A DNA stretch of 64,000 nt from Halobacteriovoraceae bacterium (GTDB lineage: Bacteria; Bdellovibrionota; Bacteriovoracia; Bacteriovoracales; Bacteriovoracaceae), in NCBI GenBank assembly GCA_020635115.1, contig JACKAK010000006.1, positions 1 through 64,000 of the forward strand. The letters run 5' to 3'. The position numbers and the translations under genes were made by a program. Below are positions 22,895 to 31,398 of this stretch, piece by piece. Within the stretch, counting starts at the first letter, position 1. Every line of letters begins with the position of its first letter. The notes beneath the pieces were generated by a model that did not search any database, had not been told where the DNA came from, and saw only the letters and a program-made list of their open reading frames with translations.

Positions 22895-22921
22895 ACTGGA
22901 CTAGTCAATGGTTTAAGGTCA

Positions 22922-23054
22922 AACAATGGGGACAAACAGAATGGTCAAGTTTACTTTGACAATACATCCAACCTTGATAAGGGTTAATAGCAGTAATTTC
23001 TAGTTCAGGTAATGATAAATAATTTGCTAAACTATACCTTGATGCTTCATTCAT
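22922..23054 (-). pseudogene. 5' fragment of an ISL3-like transposase
   Basis: Minus-strand ATG at 23054, behind AAGGAG, opens a frame reading MNEASRYSLANYLSLPELEI, then TAINPYQGWMYCQSKLDHSV and CPHC, where it is cut by the IS3 right end. A short N-terminus with LxLPxLxI followed by a CPxC zinc knuckle is typical of ISL3-family transposases. Only 44 codons remain. The identification rests on this short motif. Confidence 0.55.
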
Positions 23055-23110
23055 TTCAGACTCCTTAAGAATTTTTTTGTGGTTATTAAAATTCTCTTAG
23101 AGTTTGTGGG

Positions 23111-23391
23111 ATGAAGCATCATATAGAATTATTTACCCACCTTTAATCGTGAAGATCCTAAAAAAGATTATTCTATTTGGTTCCTTTGCTCGTGGTGATC
23201 AGAAAGAAAAATCTGACATTGATTTGGCGTTTGAATTTGACCAGAGACCGGAAAACTGGCCAGTATTTAAATCATGTGTGGATGACTATTTTCAAACTCT
23301 AAGAGAGCTTGACCTTGTCATTTTAGACGAAGCTGATGATTCCATTATAGAATCTATTCAAAAAGAGGAAATCATCTACTATGAACAATAA
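23111..23391 (+). pseudogene. MntA/HI0073-like nucleotidyltransferase, frameshifted near the start
   Basis: The minimal nucleotidyltransferase core is clear: LFGSFARGD and SDIDLAFEF (GSxxxGD...DxD), then LRELDLVIL with the third acid. The natural N-terminus seems to be ATG at 23111 (MKHHIELFTHL), continuing NREDPKK and KIILFGS. Reaching it needs two single-base corrections, at a T run (near 23143) and an A6 run (near 23160). As written, only a GTG at 23149 or an artificial upstream frame gives a product. It overlaps its HepT-like partner by 11 bases. In such pairs it AMPylates or otherwise modifies the toxin. It could be a real pseudogene or have sequencing indels. Confidence 0.72.
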
Positions 23392-23776
23392 AATTAAAAA
23401 TTCTATCGATAACTTTGAAAAGGCCTATAATAAGCTTGAAGAGTATCTTGCACACCCTATTCAAAATGATCGTGATCGCTCAGGAATTATTAGGGCCTTT
23501 GAATTTACGTTCGAACTGGCCTGGAAGACTTTTCAAAAAATTGCCACAGATGAAGGGTTTGAGGCCGGAGGGCCAAAATCGTCTCTCAAACAGGCATTCA
23601 AACTCAACCTTATTCAAGGTGAGAAAGAAGAAAAAGCTTGGCTTCAGATGCTCGATGATCGTAATCTTATGAGTCATACTTACAGAGATAAACTCTCACA
23701 AGAAGTGGTGAAGAGAATTCAAGATCAACACAGAACCCTACTCAAAGATACTCTGCAAAGACTTAAAAGCAGGTAA
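23381..23776 (+). CDS. HI0074/HepT-like nucleotidyltransferase-associated protein
   Basis: This 131-residue all-helical protein belongs to the nucleotidyltransferase substrate-binding (HI0074) family: FEKAYNKLEEYLAHP, IIRAFEFTFELAWKTFQKI, then GGPKSSLKQAF and the signature DDRNLMSHTYRDKL, an RNxxxHxY-like motif related to HEPN RNases. It overlaps the mntA-like gene, forming the familiar two-gene MNT-HEPN type module. It appears intact although its partner is damaged, which would be odd if it were an active toxin. Confidence 0.8.
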   Translation: MNNKIKNSIDNFEKAYNKLEEYLAHPIQNDRDRSGIIRAFEFTFELAWKTFQKIATDEGFEAGGPKSSLKQAFKLNLIQGEKEEKAWLQMLDDRNLMSHTYRDKLSQEVVKRIQDQHRTLLKDTLQRLKSR

Positions 23777-23988
23777 TATTTTGAGACTCTACACACTTCA
23801 TGGTGGAACACACCGCACTCAGCCTTTATGAGCAGGCATATAGAACTCTCAATCGATAATTGTAAAAGATCTTATGGCCATAGGCCCGCCTCTGGAGCTG
23901 CTTACAGACAGTATTGAACCCCCTAATTCCGGACAAAACTCTCGGCATTCAAGCTGACACCTGATAGCTTTGATAATTTCCTTTATTA
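23777..23988. other. Intergenic DNA between TA pair and IS5-like fragment
   Basis: About 210 bases with higher GC than the surroundings. Segments such as GGCCATAGGCCCGCC (near 23877) and AACCCCCTAATTCCGGACA have no coding pattern I recognise. It may be mobile-element flank. No RNA gene or hairpin stood out. Confidence 0.3.
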
Positions 23989-24384
23989 GGGGCTGTCCAG
24001 AATTCCCGGCCTCGCATCAAAGTTTTAACCATATATAAGCACATGCCAAAGAAAGCATGGGTTTGTAATTTCTTTTGAGTTTATCAAACCTAGTTGCAAT
24101 GGACCTGTAGTGCTTCAACCTAGCGAAAATATTTTCTACTTTATATCTTTCTCTGTAGGCCGTTTTGTCTAAATTAGTGTTTCCAATCTTCGAGTTTTCT
24201 TTCCTGGGGATTACTGGAATTGATTTTGTTCCTCTGATTACCCAACGAAGATATTCACCATCATACCCCTTATCAGCAATAGTATAAGTACTATGAGGAG
24301 TTCTTTCTATAAGTTCTGGTGCCATTTTTATATCATGAACTTGCCCCTCAGTAATTTCAAAATCAATTGGATTCGCGTGAGAAT
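23989..24384 (-). mobile_element. IS5-family element, right-end fragment
   Basis: GGGCTGTCCAGAATT at 23989-24004 looks like an IS5-group terminal repeat and is followed by the 3' part of a transposase gene on the minus strand. The left part is lost at the IS3 end near 24385. No matching opposite end is visible. Confidence 0.7.
24017..24384 (-). pseudogene. IS5-family transposase, C-terminal fragment
   Basis: The frame is open across the IS3 junction side (VNSHANPIDFEITEGQVHDI) and continues through MAPELIERTPHSTYTIADKG with the second catalytic Asp in ADKGYDGEYLR. It ends with YRERYKVENIFARLKHYRSI carrying the catalytic Glu and ATRFDK. These are typical IS5/IS1182-type DDE motifs. The first catalytic Asp and the N-terminal half are missing, so it is inactive. 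Confidence 0.88.
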
Positions 24385-24462
24385 TGACACCATAAACCCA
24401 AAATTTAGTCCATTCTCAGAGTGAGTCTCACTGTGTTAAAAACTAAACAAGGAGACAATAAA

Positions 24463-24729
24463 ATGAAAGGCAAAAAATTTTCAGAAGAATTGATTTTCAA
24501 AATTTTGAAGGAATATGAATCGGGAATACCAGCAAAAGAACTTGGACGCAAATATGGAATGGCCGAGCAAACAGTTCATAAGTGGAAGAAAAAATTTCAC
24601 GGGATGCAGGTATCTGATGCTAAAAAACTAAGAAGTCTTGAAGAGGAAAATCGACGTTTAAAACGACTCGTTGCTGATTTAAGTTTAGATAACCAAATGC
24701 TCAAAGAAGTTGCCAAGGGAAACTTTTAA
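24463..24729 (+). CDS. IS3 OrfA (second copy)
   Basis: This 88-residue protein matches the first copy with a few substitutions (e.g. SEELIFKIL for SEEVIFKIL, KKFHG for KKYHG). It has the same HTH and leucine-zipper layout and the same AAGGAG ribosome site. The stop codon is TAA instead of TGA, because the junction reads CTTTTAAGG rather than CTTTTGAGG. Confidence 0.92.
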   Translation: MKGKKFSEELIFKILKEYESGIPAKELGRKYGMAEQTVHKWKKKFHGMQVSDAKKLRSLEEENRRLKRLVADLSLDNQMLKEVAKGNF

Positions 24730-24758
24730 GGCCCAAACAAAAGAAAAATGCAGCTAAA

Positions 24759-25583
24759 ATGCTCATTGATAAGTTTGGGGTCAGTGAGCGGCATTCGTGC
24801 CAAGTTTTAGATATTAACAGATCAAGCTATCGATATGAATTAACTTTGATTAAGAATGACCAAATTGTTATTAATCGAATGCAACAAATTGTTCATAAAC
24901 ATCGAAGGTATGGATATCCACGAGTTCATGTGATTCTAAACCGAGAAGGAATAGTTCAAAATCGCAAGAGAACCCAAAGAATTTATTTTGAGCAGGGATT
25001 TTCTTTAAAATTGAAACGAAAAAAGAAAAAACAATTTTTTCCACGGATAGTAAAACCTTCGGCATCTAAAGGGGGCGAAGTTTGGTCTATGGATTTTGTT
25101 TCAGACTCACTTGCAAATTCAAGAAAGATTAGAATATTGACAGTTATAGATCATTTCACAAGGTATTCTCCAGGTTTTTATATTGATCATTCAATCTCAG
25201 GAATAATTGTAACCAAAGAACTTGATCGAATGATCAATCAACATGGAAAACCAAAAAGAATTCAAGTAGACAATGGGCCTGAATTTACATCTAAGGCCAT
25301 GTTGGAGTGGAGTTACAGGAATAATATTGAAATAGATTTTACTCGTCCAGGAAAACCAACTGATAATGCTTATATTGAAAGTTTTAATGGTAGTTTTCGA
25401 GATGAATGTCTGAATCAAAATTGGTTTTCGACTTTGGCTGAAGCTCGAGTTGTAATTGAAAGCTGGAGAAAAGAATACAATGAAGAGAGAATACACAGTT
25501 CATTAAAATATTTAACACCTAAAGAATTTGTCAAAAAGGAACGAGAAGATGTACAACACAGACTCAGTGCAACTCATCTTTAG
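24759..25583 (+). CDS. IS3 OrfB (second copy)
   Basis: This catalytic DDE subunit has intact Asp, Asp and Glu motifs (WSMDF, VDNGPEFTS, YIESFNG). The TTG present at the start of the other copy's orfB is destroyed here (TTA), so the first in-frame start is the ATG at 24759 (MLIDKFG). The protein homology extends upstream to about 24726, which supports production as an OrfAB frameshift fusion rather than as a separate protein. Confidence 0.92.
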   Translation: MLIDKFGVSERHSCQVLDINRSSYRYELTLIKNDQIVINRMQQIVHKHRRYGYPRVHVILNREGIVQNRKRTQRIYFEQGFSLKLKRKKKKQFFPRIVKPSASKGGEVWSMDFVSDSLANSRKIRILTVIDHFTRYSPGFYIDHSISGIIVTKELDRMINQHGKPKRIQVDNGPEFTSKAMLEWSYRNNIEIDFTRPGKPTDNAYIESFNGSFRDECLNQNWFSTLAEARVVIESWRKEYNEERIHSSLKYLTPKEFVKKEREDVQHRLSATHL

Positions 25584-25610
25584 ACTGGACTAGTCAATGG
25601 TTTAAGGTCA

Positions 25611-27469
25611 CTAATGTTAACGCAATAAATCATGGTCTTACAACTGCTCTTAAAATAGCCACGATTAGTGAAAATCTGCCAATGGTCGAATTACTTCTAC
25701 AACAGAATGCAAAACCAAACCAAATTGATCTAGCAGGAATATCTCCCTTAATGTATGCAACGAAAATAAATAATTTGGATATTATCAAATTGCTTCTCAA
25801 ATATGGTGGAGATCCTTATTTGAAAAGCAAAGATGGACTGAATTCATCATTTGATTTTGCAAGGTTGACTGGAAATGAAGTCATTATTCCAGTATTGGAA
25901 GACACTAAAAAAAATAGACAAGAAGAGATTCATATTAGTGACCTTATTGGACAAGAAACGGCCAAAAGACAACTTAATGAAATTATTTCACTTTCTAAAT
26001 TGAACAGAGAAAGAATCAAAAAAAATATGAAAGAAGTTTCTGTAATTTTGCACTGTGTATATTTTGGAAACCCTGGTACAGGGAAAACTACGTTTGCAAG
26101 GTTTTTTGCTCAAGAAATTAAAAAAATTGGATTTCTTAAAAAAGCGCACCTCGTTGAGGTGAGTAGAAATGATCTTATTGCGAAATATAGTGGGCAAACC
26201 GCAGAAAAAACGACAAAAGTATTTAACCAGGCCATTGATGGTGTCCTGTTTATTGATGAGGCCTACTCTCTTAAAATTGATGAAAATGACCAATTTGGCC
26301 AGGAATGTATAAATACACTTATTAGTTTAATAGAGAATAATCGAAGTAGAATTATTATTATTCTTGCAGGTTACAAAGAAGAAATGCAAAACTTTCTGCA
26401 TTTAAATCCTGGTTTAAAAACTGATGCCAGAAACATCGTTATGGCGATAAAAGAAATTTCAAAACTTAGAAAAGAAAGATCATTTGGAAATGCTAGAGAA
26501 GTGAGAAATGTCATTGATAGAGGAATTGTTCAACAAAGTGTCAGACTTACAAATGAAAATAAAACCGATTTCTCTAAGGATGAACTGTCCACATTAATTT
26601 TTTCTGACTTTACTTTTTCTCCACTTGACCAGGGAGATTTTGATGATTTTAATCAACAAAATAAGCAAGTTAATTCGCCAATGGAAAAATTAAATCGATT
26701 AATTGGAATTAATGAAATCAAATCTGAAATAAGTGAACTAGCGAACTTTGTTGAGGTTTCCAAACTAAGGTCTCCAAATGCATTACCTGAAATTGGACTT
26801 CATATGGTTTTCACCGGAAATCCAGGTACTGGTAAGACTACAGTTGCTAGAATCTTAGGAGAACTTTTTAAAAATTTAGACTTACTTTCAAGTGGTCATC
26901 TAGTAGAAGTCGATCGTTCCCAATTAGTTGCACCTTTTGTAGGACAAACTGCAATTAAAACAAAAGAAACCATAGAAAGAGCATTAGGAGGCATTTTATT
27001 TATTGATGAGGCCTATACTCTCTTTCGAAATGAACACAGCGACAATTTTGGATTGGAATGCATTGATACTCTATTAAAATATATGGAAGATTTTAGAAAT
27101 AGATTGGTTATTATTTTTGCCGGTTATCCAGAACAAATGGATGTTTTTCTAAAATCAAACCCTGGATTAAACAGTCGAATTAACCGAACTCTAAATTTTC
27201 CGGATTTTACTGATGAGGAATTAATATTAATTGCTCAGTCTATGGCCAATGAAAAAAACTATGTCCTAGATGACAAAGCAAAAAACCAATTAGGACATTT
27301 GATCGCTCAACAAAGAAGTAAAATGCATTTTGGAAATGCTCGAACTACGAGGAATTTGCTCGAAAATTCCTATAAAAAGCATGCAAACAGAATGATTGAT
27401 TTGAAGAAAACAAAAAATTTGTCAAAAGAAGAACTCAATACATTGATTGAGGAAGATTTTATTTTTTAA
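25611..27469 (+). pseudogene. Ankyrin-repeat / tandem CbbX-like AAA+ ATPase, 5'-truncated by IS3
   Basis: The frame is open from 25613 right at the IS3 end (NVNAINHGLTTALKIATISE), so the start is lost; the first ATG is at 25682. About three ankyrin units are followed by two CbbX/SpoVK-type AAA+ domains. Domain 1 has Walker A GNPGTGKTT and Walker B GVLFIDEAYSL. Domain 2 has GNPGTGKTT, GILFIDEAYTLF, NPGLNSRINR and FGNARTTRN. Domain 1 lacks the ~30 residues between NPGLK and DARN, which would hold the arginine finger and part of sensor 2. It may still make a shortened protein, but the original product is broken. Family members remodel protein complexes. Confidence 0.85.
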
Positions 27470-27983
27470 GATATTTTGCATAGATAATTCCTGCAATGAG
27501 TCCACCAAGATGTCCCTCCCAGGAAATACCTTTTTCTATAGGGAAAACTCCAAAAATCATATATCCATAAAATATAGAGATAAAGAATGATAAAGCGAAA
27601 TATGAAAATTTTCGTTGAAAATAGGCCAAACTAATCAGAAAACCATATAGAGAAAAGATTAGACCTGATGCTCCGATATGTACTCCGCTCCCGCCAATCG
27701 TCCAAGTGATAAAACCAGATACGAGTATCAATATGCCTAATTTGGAAATGATTTGTTTGGTTTCTATAAACGAAAAAAGAGGAGTAAAAACAATCAGTGC
27801 AGTTGTATTTGATAAAATATGGTTTAGGTTTGCATGTAAAAATGGAGACAAAATTATTCCAATTAATCCCCGAAGAGTTCTTGGGATAATTCCAAAGTTA
27901 TTAATTGGAATAATAAAACTCAAAAAAAATCCAATCCAAATGAGACCAATAAAATAAACTATCGAGATGACATTTTTTTTCAA
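27459..27983 (-). CDS. Rhomboid-family intramembrane serine protease
   Basis: This is a compact 174-residue, six-helix protein. The catalytic Ser lies in HIGASGLIFSLYG (GxSG, near residue 110) and the catalytic His in EGHLGGLIAG (near residue 158). The HxxxN-type region HANLNHILSN near residue 52 supports the oxyanion site. It cleaves membrane substrates within the bilayer; substrates are unknown. Its 3' end overlaps the convergent AAA+ gene by 11 bases, suggesting that the right edge of the mobile region is close. Confidence 0.88.
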   Translation of the reverse strand: MKKNVISIVYFIGLIWIGFFLSFIIPINNFGIIPRTLRGLIGIILSPFLHANLNHILSNTTALIVFTPLFSFIETKQIISKLGILILVSGFITWTIGGSGVHIGASGLIFSLYGFLISLAYFQRKFSYFALSFFISIFYGYMIFGVFPIEKGISWEGHLGGLIAGIIYAKYLKK

Positions 27984-28038
27984 CTGATGATCTCCGCGAT
28001 ACCTCTATAAAAAGAAGAGGCGTAAAAATAGTAATTTC

Positions 28039-31000
28039 TTATTTTCTAAACTTCATAGTTAATTTATAAGAAATCGGAAAAAATAAAAGCACTAAAACTG
28101 AACTGATAAACAAACCTGTTATGATGGCCCAAGAGAGCCCTGACCAAACTGGATCAAACACAATAGTGGCCGCTCCAAGAATCGTCGTTAGCGTGGTTAA
28201 AAATATAGGTTTAAGCCTTCTTTTACAAGACATGACGAGTAAATCATCAAGTTCATAAATATCTTTATGTTGATTTATATATTCTAACAAAATAATCGAA
28301 TTGTTTACAGCAATTCCGGCCAGGGCTATTACACCAATCATTGAAGTTGCAGTAAAATACTCTCCTATAAAAAGGCCAAGAAGAGCAAAACCAGGCATTA
28401 TACCAATTAAAGACAGAGGAATTGTAAGTAAAATTAAAAACGAATCTAAAAATGATTTAAACTGTGCAATAAGAACAATATAAATAATTAAGAGTGCAAA
28501 CATCATTGCAACACCAAGATCCCAAAATACATCGAGAGTAAGATCCCACTCTCCACCAAGTTTAAAAGTGATTAGTTCTCCATCTTTCGTTTTATACTTA
28601 ACATGATAGAGATCCCATTCGATAACTTTTCCATCACCATTTTTAAGTTTGTAATCTAATAGTTTCATAAGTATGTCGACACTTGCGTAAGTAACAGATC
28701 GGCCTTCCATTTCAGATGTAAGATAAATGGTATTATTAAATGTCTCTCTTTGGAGATCTTCTTTTAAAGACCTTTCTTCTACTTTAATAAATTTCGACAG
28801 TGGAACATTTATTCTATGATCGTTTTGAATGGTGATTGTATCTAGATATTTAATATCTTTTCTTATATCTTGTTTTACTCTAACAGTTATAAACGTCTGA
28901 TCACTTGCCCCTAACCCGATGACTTCACTAACAATATCTCCACTGTATAGTGTTTTGATCGTACCTATAATCTTTTCGCTAGAAACATTGGCCTGCACGG
29001 CCTTATATTTGTCTACTTCCAAAATATATTCCTTCACTTCCTTTTTTGTAACGGAAATATCATGATCAACAGTTCCTTCGACTTTTTTAAAAAATTCAAA
29101 AAATTCCTTGGACTCGTTCTTTGCAAGTTCATAGTTCTCAGATTGTATCTTCAAGTTTATTGTACTCATTACCGGAGGGCCTGGTGGATCTTCTACCACT
29201 TTGAAATCAAGATTTAATTCTTTTTTAAATTTAATTAGTTCCTTTCGTATTTTCGTTGCGATTTCTTCTGACATTAAGTCCCTGGTTGATTTTTCATCCA
29301 AATTTACTCTTAGAGTTGATTGGTGGGGTCCATTTCGATTTTCCACACCTTTGAATAACCCATTAAAATCTAAATATGGTGCGTGCCCAGTGAAGCTATC
29401 GATAGATTTTACATATTTAATATTCTCAATACGTTTTGAAATTCTTGTGACAACTGATTTTGTTTTATGAACAGAAGTATTTTTGTCTAGATCAATATAA
29501 ACATATACTTGATCAACATCGGCCTTGGGTAACATTCTAAAACGTACAAATTTAAATGCTGGAAAAAGACTTACAAATCCAATAATAGCAATAATTCCCC
29601 AAAACAAGACTTTTTGATAGGCATTACTTTTAAGGATAGTTCTCAAATAGTTCAAATAAATTTTTAAAATTCCTTTTTCTTCGTCTTGTTCTTCTTCACT
29701 ACCTTCTAAATTTTTTAATAAATAAGTAGATAACCAAGGAATAATCGAAATCGAAAGGATGAATGAAAATATTATGGCAACAGGTACAAAAAATGGTATT
29801 GGCGCCATATATGGGCCCATCATTCCAGAGATAAAATTCATCGGTATAAATGCAACAACAGTAGTTAAAGAGGCCATAAAGAGAGCGCCACCAACCTCGT
29901 TAGTTGCTCCAAGAATATTGTCGTGAAAGTTGTCATATTTTTTCCGTCGAACCCAAGAATAAATATTTTCCGCAACAACAGTAGTGGCATCAACAAGTAG
30001 GCCCATCGATAAAATAAGTGCGAATAATGTAATTCTATTGATTGTATGCCCGAAAAAGTTGGCCAGAATAAAAACACATAAGAGAGTAAGAGGAATAGTA
30101 ACTCCTACAAGAATCGATGCTTTAAAATCAAGAAAAATAATCAATACAATTACGACAATCACGATAGAAGTGAGTAAGTTTGAAAGTAAAGTATTAATTT
30201 CTCTACTCGCGACAAACCCATCGTTTAAAACGACATTCACATCAATATCTTCCTTATTTTTAAGCTCTTTAACTATATCTTCAAACTCTTTAGTTACAGT
30301 TATAATATTAGTAGAAGGGTATTTCGCCATAGCTAAGTAAATTGTGTTTTTTCTCTCAGTATTGTCTTTTTTATTAAAATTAATAATATAAGATTTTCTT
30401 TGCTCTGCCGTATAATAAACTTGAGCAATATCTTTTAGATAAACATTTACATTATAATTTGTGTAAACAACTAAATTTTCTAACTTTTCTATACTATTGG
30501 CCTTATTGTCTACGAAAACTTTGAAATTAGTATCACTATTTTCTATGAGACCCGCAAAAGAATAATTGTTATTTTGAGTGATGATACTAGCAATGCGATC
30601 GAAAGGTACTTGAAATTTTTTGGCCTTTTCTAAATCAACCTCAACCCTTAACTCCTCTATACTCCCACCATAGAGAGACATTCTTGAAAGTCCTTCTACT
30701 TTATTAAATTTATCTTTCAGTTTTTGAACTTTTTTTCGGAGTTCGACTTCATCTAATTTATCTGAACTAAAGGACACAACAAAGATTGGAACTTCTTCAG
30801 GGTCAATTGTTCTAATTATAATATTATTAACACCAACAGGTGCTTTAAATATATCAGAAGTTAATCTATCACGAAGGGTTACTTTAGCATCTAGTAATTT
30901 TTCTCCAACATAAAATTTAACTAATGCATCAACTCTCCCCTCTTCCCTTATATTCATCAAAATATCTTCAACACCCTCAATGTCAAAAAGTACTCTCTCA

Positions 31001-31218
31001 AGTGGCTTCGCAATTAACTCCATCATATCTTTTTGAGGCCAGCCTTTCTTTTCAATTGAGACATAAAAGGCCGGAGCAACAATTGTTGGATTATATTTTT
31101 TTGGTGTTTGCTGATAAGAAAATAAACCCATAAGGAATATTGACAATACAAAAATTAAAGATATCTTAGAATTTTCTAAAAAATATTTTGTAAACTTACC
31201 AAAAACGCTCAAATTCAT
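28039..31218 (-). CDS. RND-family efflux permease (AcrB/MexF superfamily)
   Basis: The start at 31218 (MNLSVFGKFTKYFLEN) is preceded by GAGGCG at five bases; the frame opens at 31236. The ~1,059-residue product has the duplicated RND plan: a first membrane helix, a large periplasmic loop, six helices including GLLVDATTVVAENIYSW, a second loop, and a second helix set with GVIALAGIAVNNSIILLEYI. It keeps one of the paired helix-4 acids of AcrB. No periplasmic adaptor or outer-membrane channel is adjacent, so it is an orphan. Early residues such as VDALVKFYVGEK and KSYIINF are unlike metal-type CusA. The substrate is unknown. Confidence 0.87.
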   Translation of the reverse strand: MNLSVFGKFTKYFLENSKISLIFVLSIFLMGLFSYQQTPKKYNPTIVAPAFYVSIEKKGWPQKDMMELIAKPLERVLFDIEGVEDILMNIREEGRVDALVKFYVGEKLLDAKVTLRDRLTSDIFKAPVGVNNIIIRTIDPEEVPIFVVSFSSDKLDEVELRKKVQKLKDKFNKVEGLSRMSLYGGSIEELRVEVDLEKAKKFQVPFDRIASIITQNNNYSFAGLIENSDTNFKVFVDNKANSIEKLENLVVYTNYNVNVYLKDIAQVYYTAEQRKSYIINFNKKDNTERKNTIYLAMAKYPSTNIITVTKEFEDIVKELKNKEDIDVNVVLNDGFVASREINTLLSNLLTSIVIVVIVLIIFLDFKASILVGVTIPLTLLCVFILANFFGHTINRITLFALILSMGLLVDATTVVAENIYSWVRRKKYDNFHDNILGATNEVGGALFMASLTTVVAFIPMNFISGMMGPYMAPIPFFVPVAIIFSFILSISIIPWLSTYLLKNLEGSEEEQDEEKGILKIYLNYLRTILKSNAYQKVLFWGIIAIIGFVSLFPAFKFVRFRMLPKADVDQVYVYIDLDKNTSVHKTKSVVTRISKRIENIKYVKSIDSFTGHAPYLDFNGLFKGVENRNGPHQSTLRVNLDEKSTRDLMSEEIATKIRKELIKFKKELNLDFKVVEDPPGPPVMSTINLKIQSENYELAKNESKEFFEFFKKVEGTVDHDISVTKKEVKEYILEVDKYKAVQANVSSEKIIGTIKTLYSGDIVSEVIGLGASDQTFITVRVKQDIRKDIKYLDTITIQNDHRINVPLSKFIKVEERSLKEDLQRETFNNTIYLTSEMEGRSVTYASVDILMKLLDYKLKNGDGKVIEWDLYHVKYKTKDGELITFKLGGEWDLTLDVFWDLGVAMMFALLIIYIVLIAQFKSFLDSFLILLTIPLSLIGIMPGFALLGLFIGEYFTATSMIGVIALAGIAVNNSIILLEYINQHKDIYELDDLLVMSCKRRLKPIFLTTLTTILGAATIVFDPVWSGLSWAIITGLFISSVLVLLFFPISYKLTMKFRK

Positions 31219-31398
31219 CTTCGCCTCTATTGCCAAAAATATTAATAATCTTTAGAAAATTATAATTCATTTTTATCTTTTTGCGTTGATTATAATCAAG
31301 TTTCAAAGTTACTCTTGAGTTTAATAAAATTAAGCTTTTACTGACGAAAAAGATCCGCTAAACTATGCATGAGTTAGGTTATATTCAAGTAGGTTTAT

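Larger units (their letters stand above)
21698..22921 (+). mobile_element. Complete IS3-family insertion sequence
   Basis: The element starts with TGACCATAAACCC (21698) and ends with the inverted match GGTTTAAGGTCA (22921), the TG...CA termini of IS3 elements. It carries overlapping orfA and orfB. It is 1,224 bp long and looks intact. Flanks are AAT on the left and AAC on the right, so there is no clear 3-bp target duplication. The left neighbour is a broken mobilisation locus and the right one is an ISL3-like fragment, which fits recombination between IS copies rather than a simple insertion. Confidence 0.93.
24385..25610 (+). mobile_element. Second complete IS3-family insertion sequence
   Basis: It is nearly identical to 21698-22921 and in the same orientation. 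The left end reads TGACACCATAAACCC, two bases longer than the TGACCATAAACCC of the other copy, so the terminal repeat is altered. The right end (GGTTTAAGGTCA, 25610) is normal. It sits between an IS5-like fragment on the left and a 5'-truncated ankyrin-AAA+ gene on the right, which are not parts of one interrupted gene. Confidence 0.92.

Noticed and set aside
23041..23120. 10-bp inverted repeat GATGCTTCAT / ATGAAGCATC
   Set aside because: The arms are 60 bases apart and coincide with the start regions of two divergent genes. There is no supporting feature, so it may be chance.
28039..31218. RND permease considered as a second heavy-metal pump
   Set aside because: It lacks the HME-type WSRSRV block and linked metal-binding adaptors; the sequence fits the hydrophobic/amphiphilic branch better.
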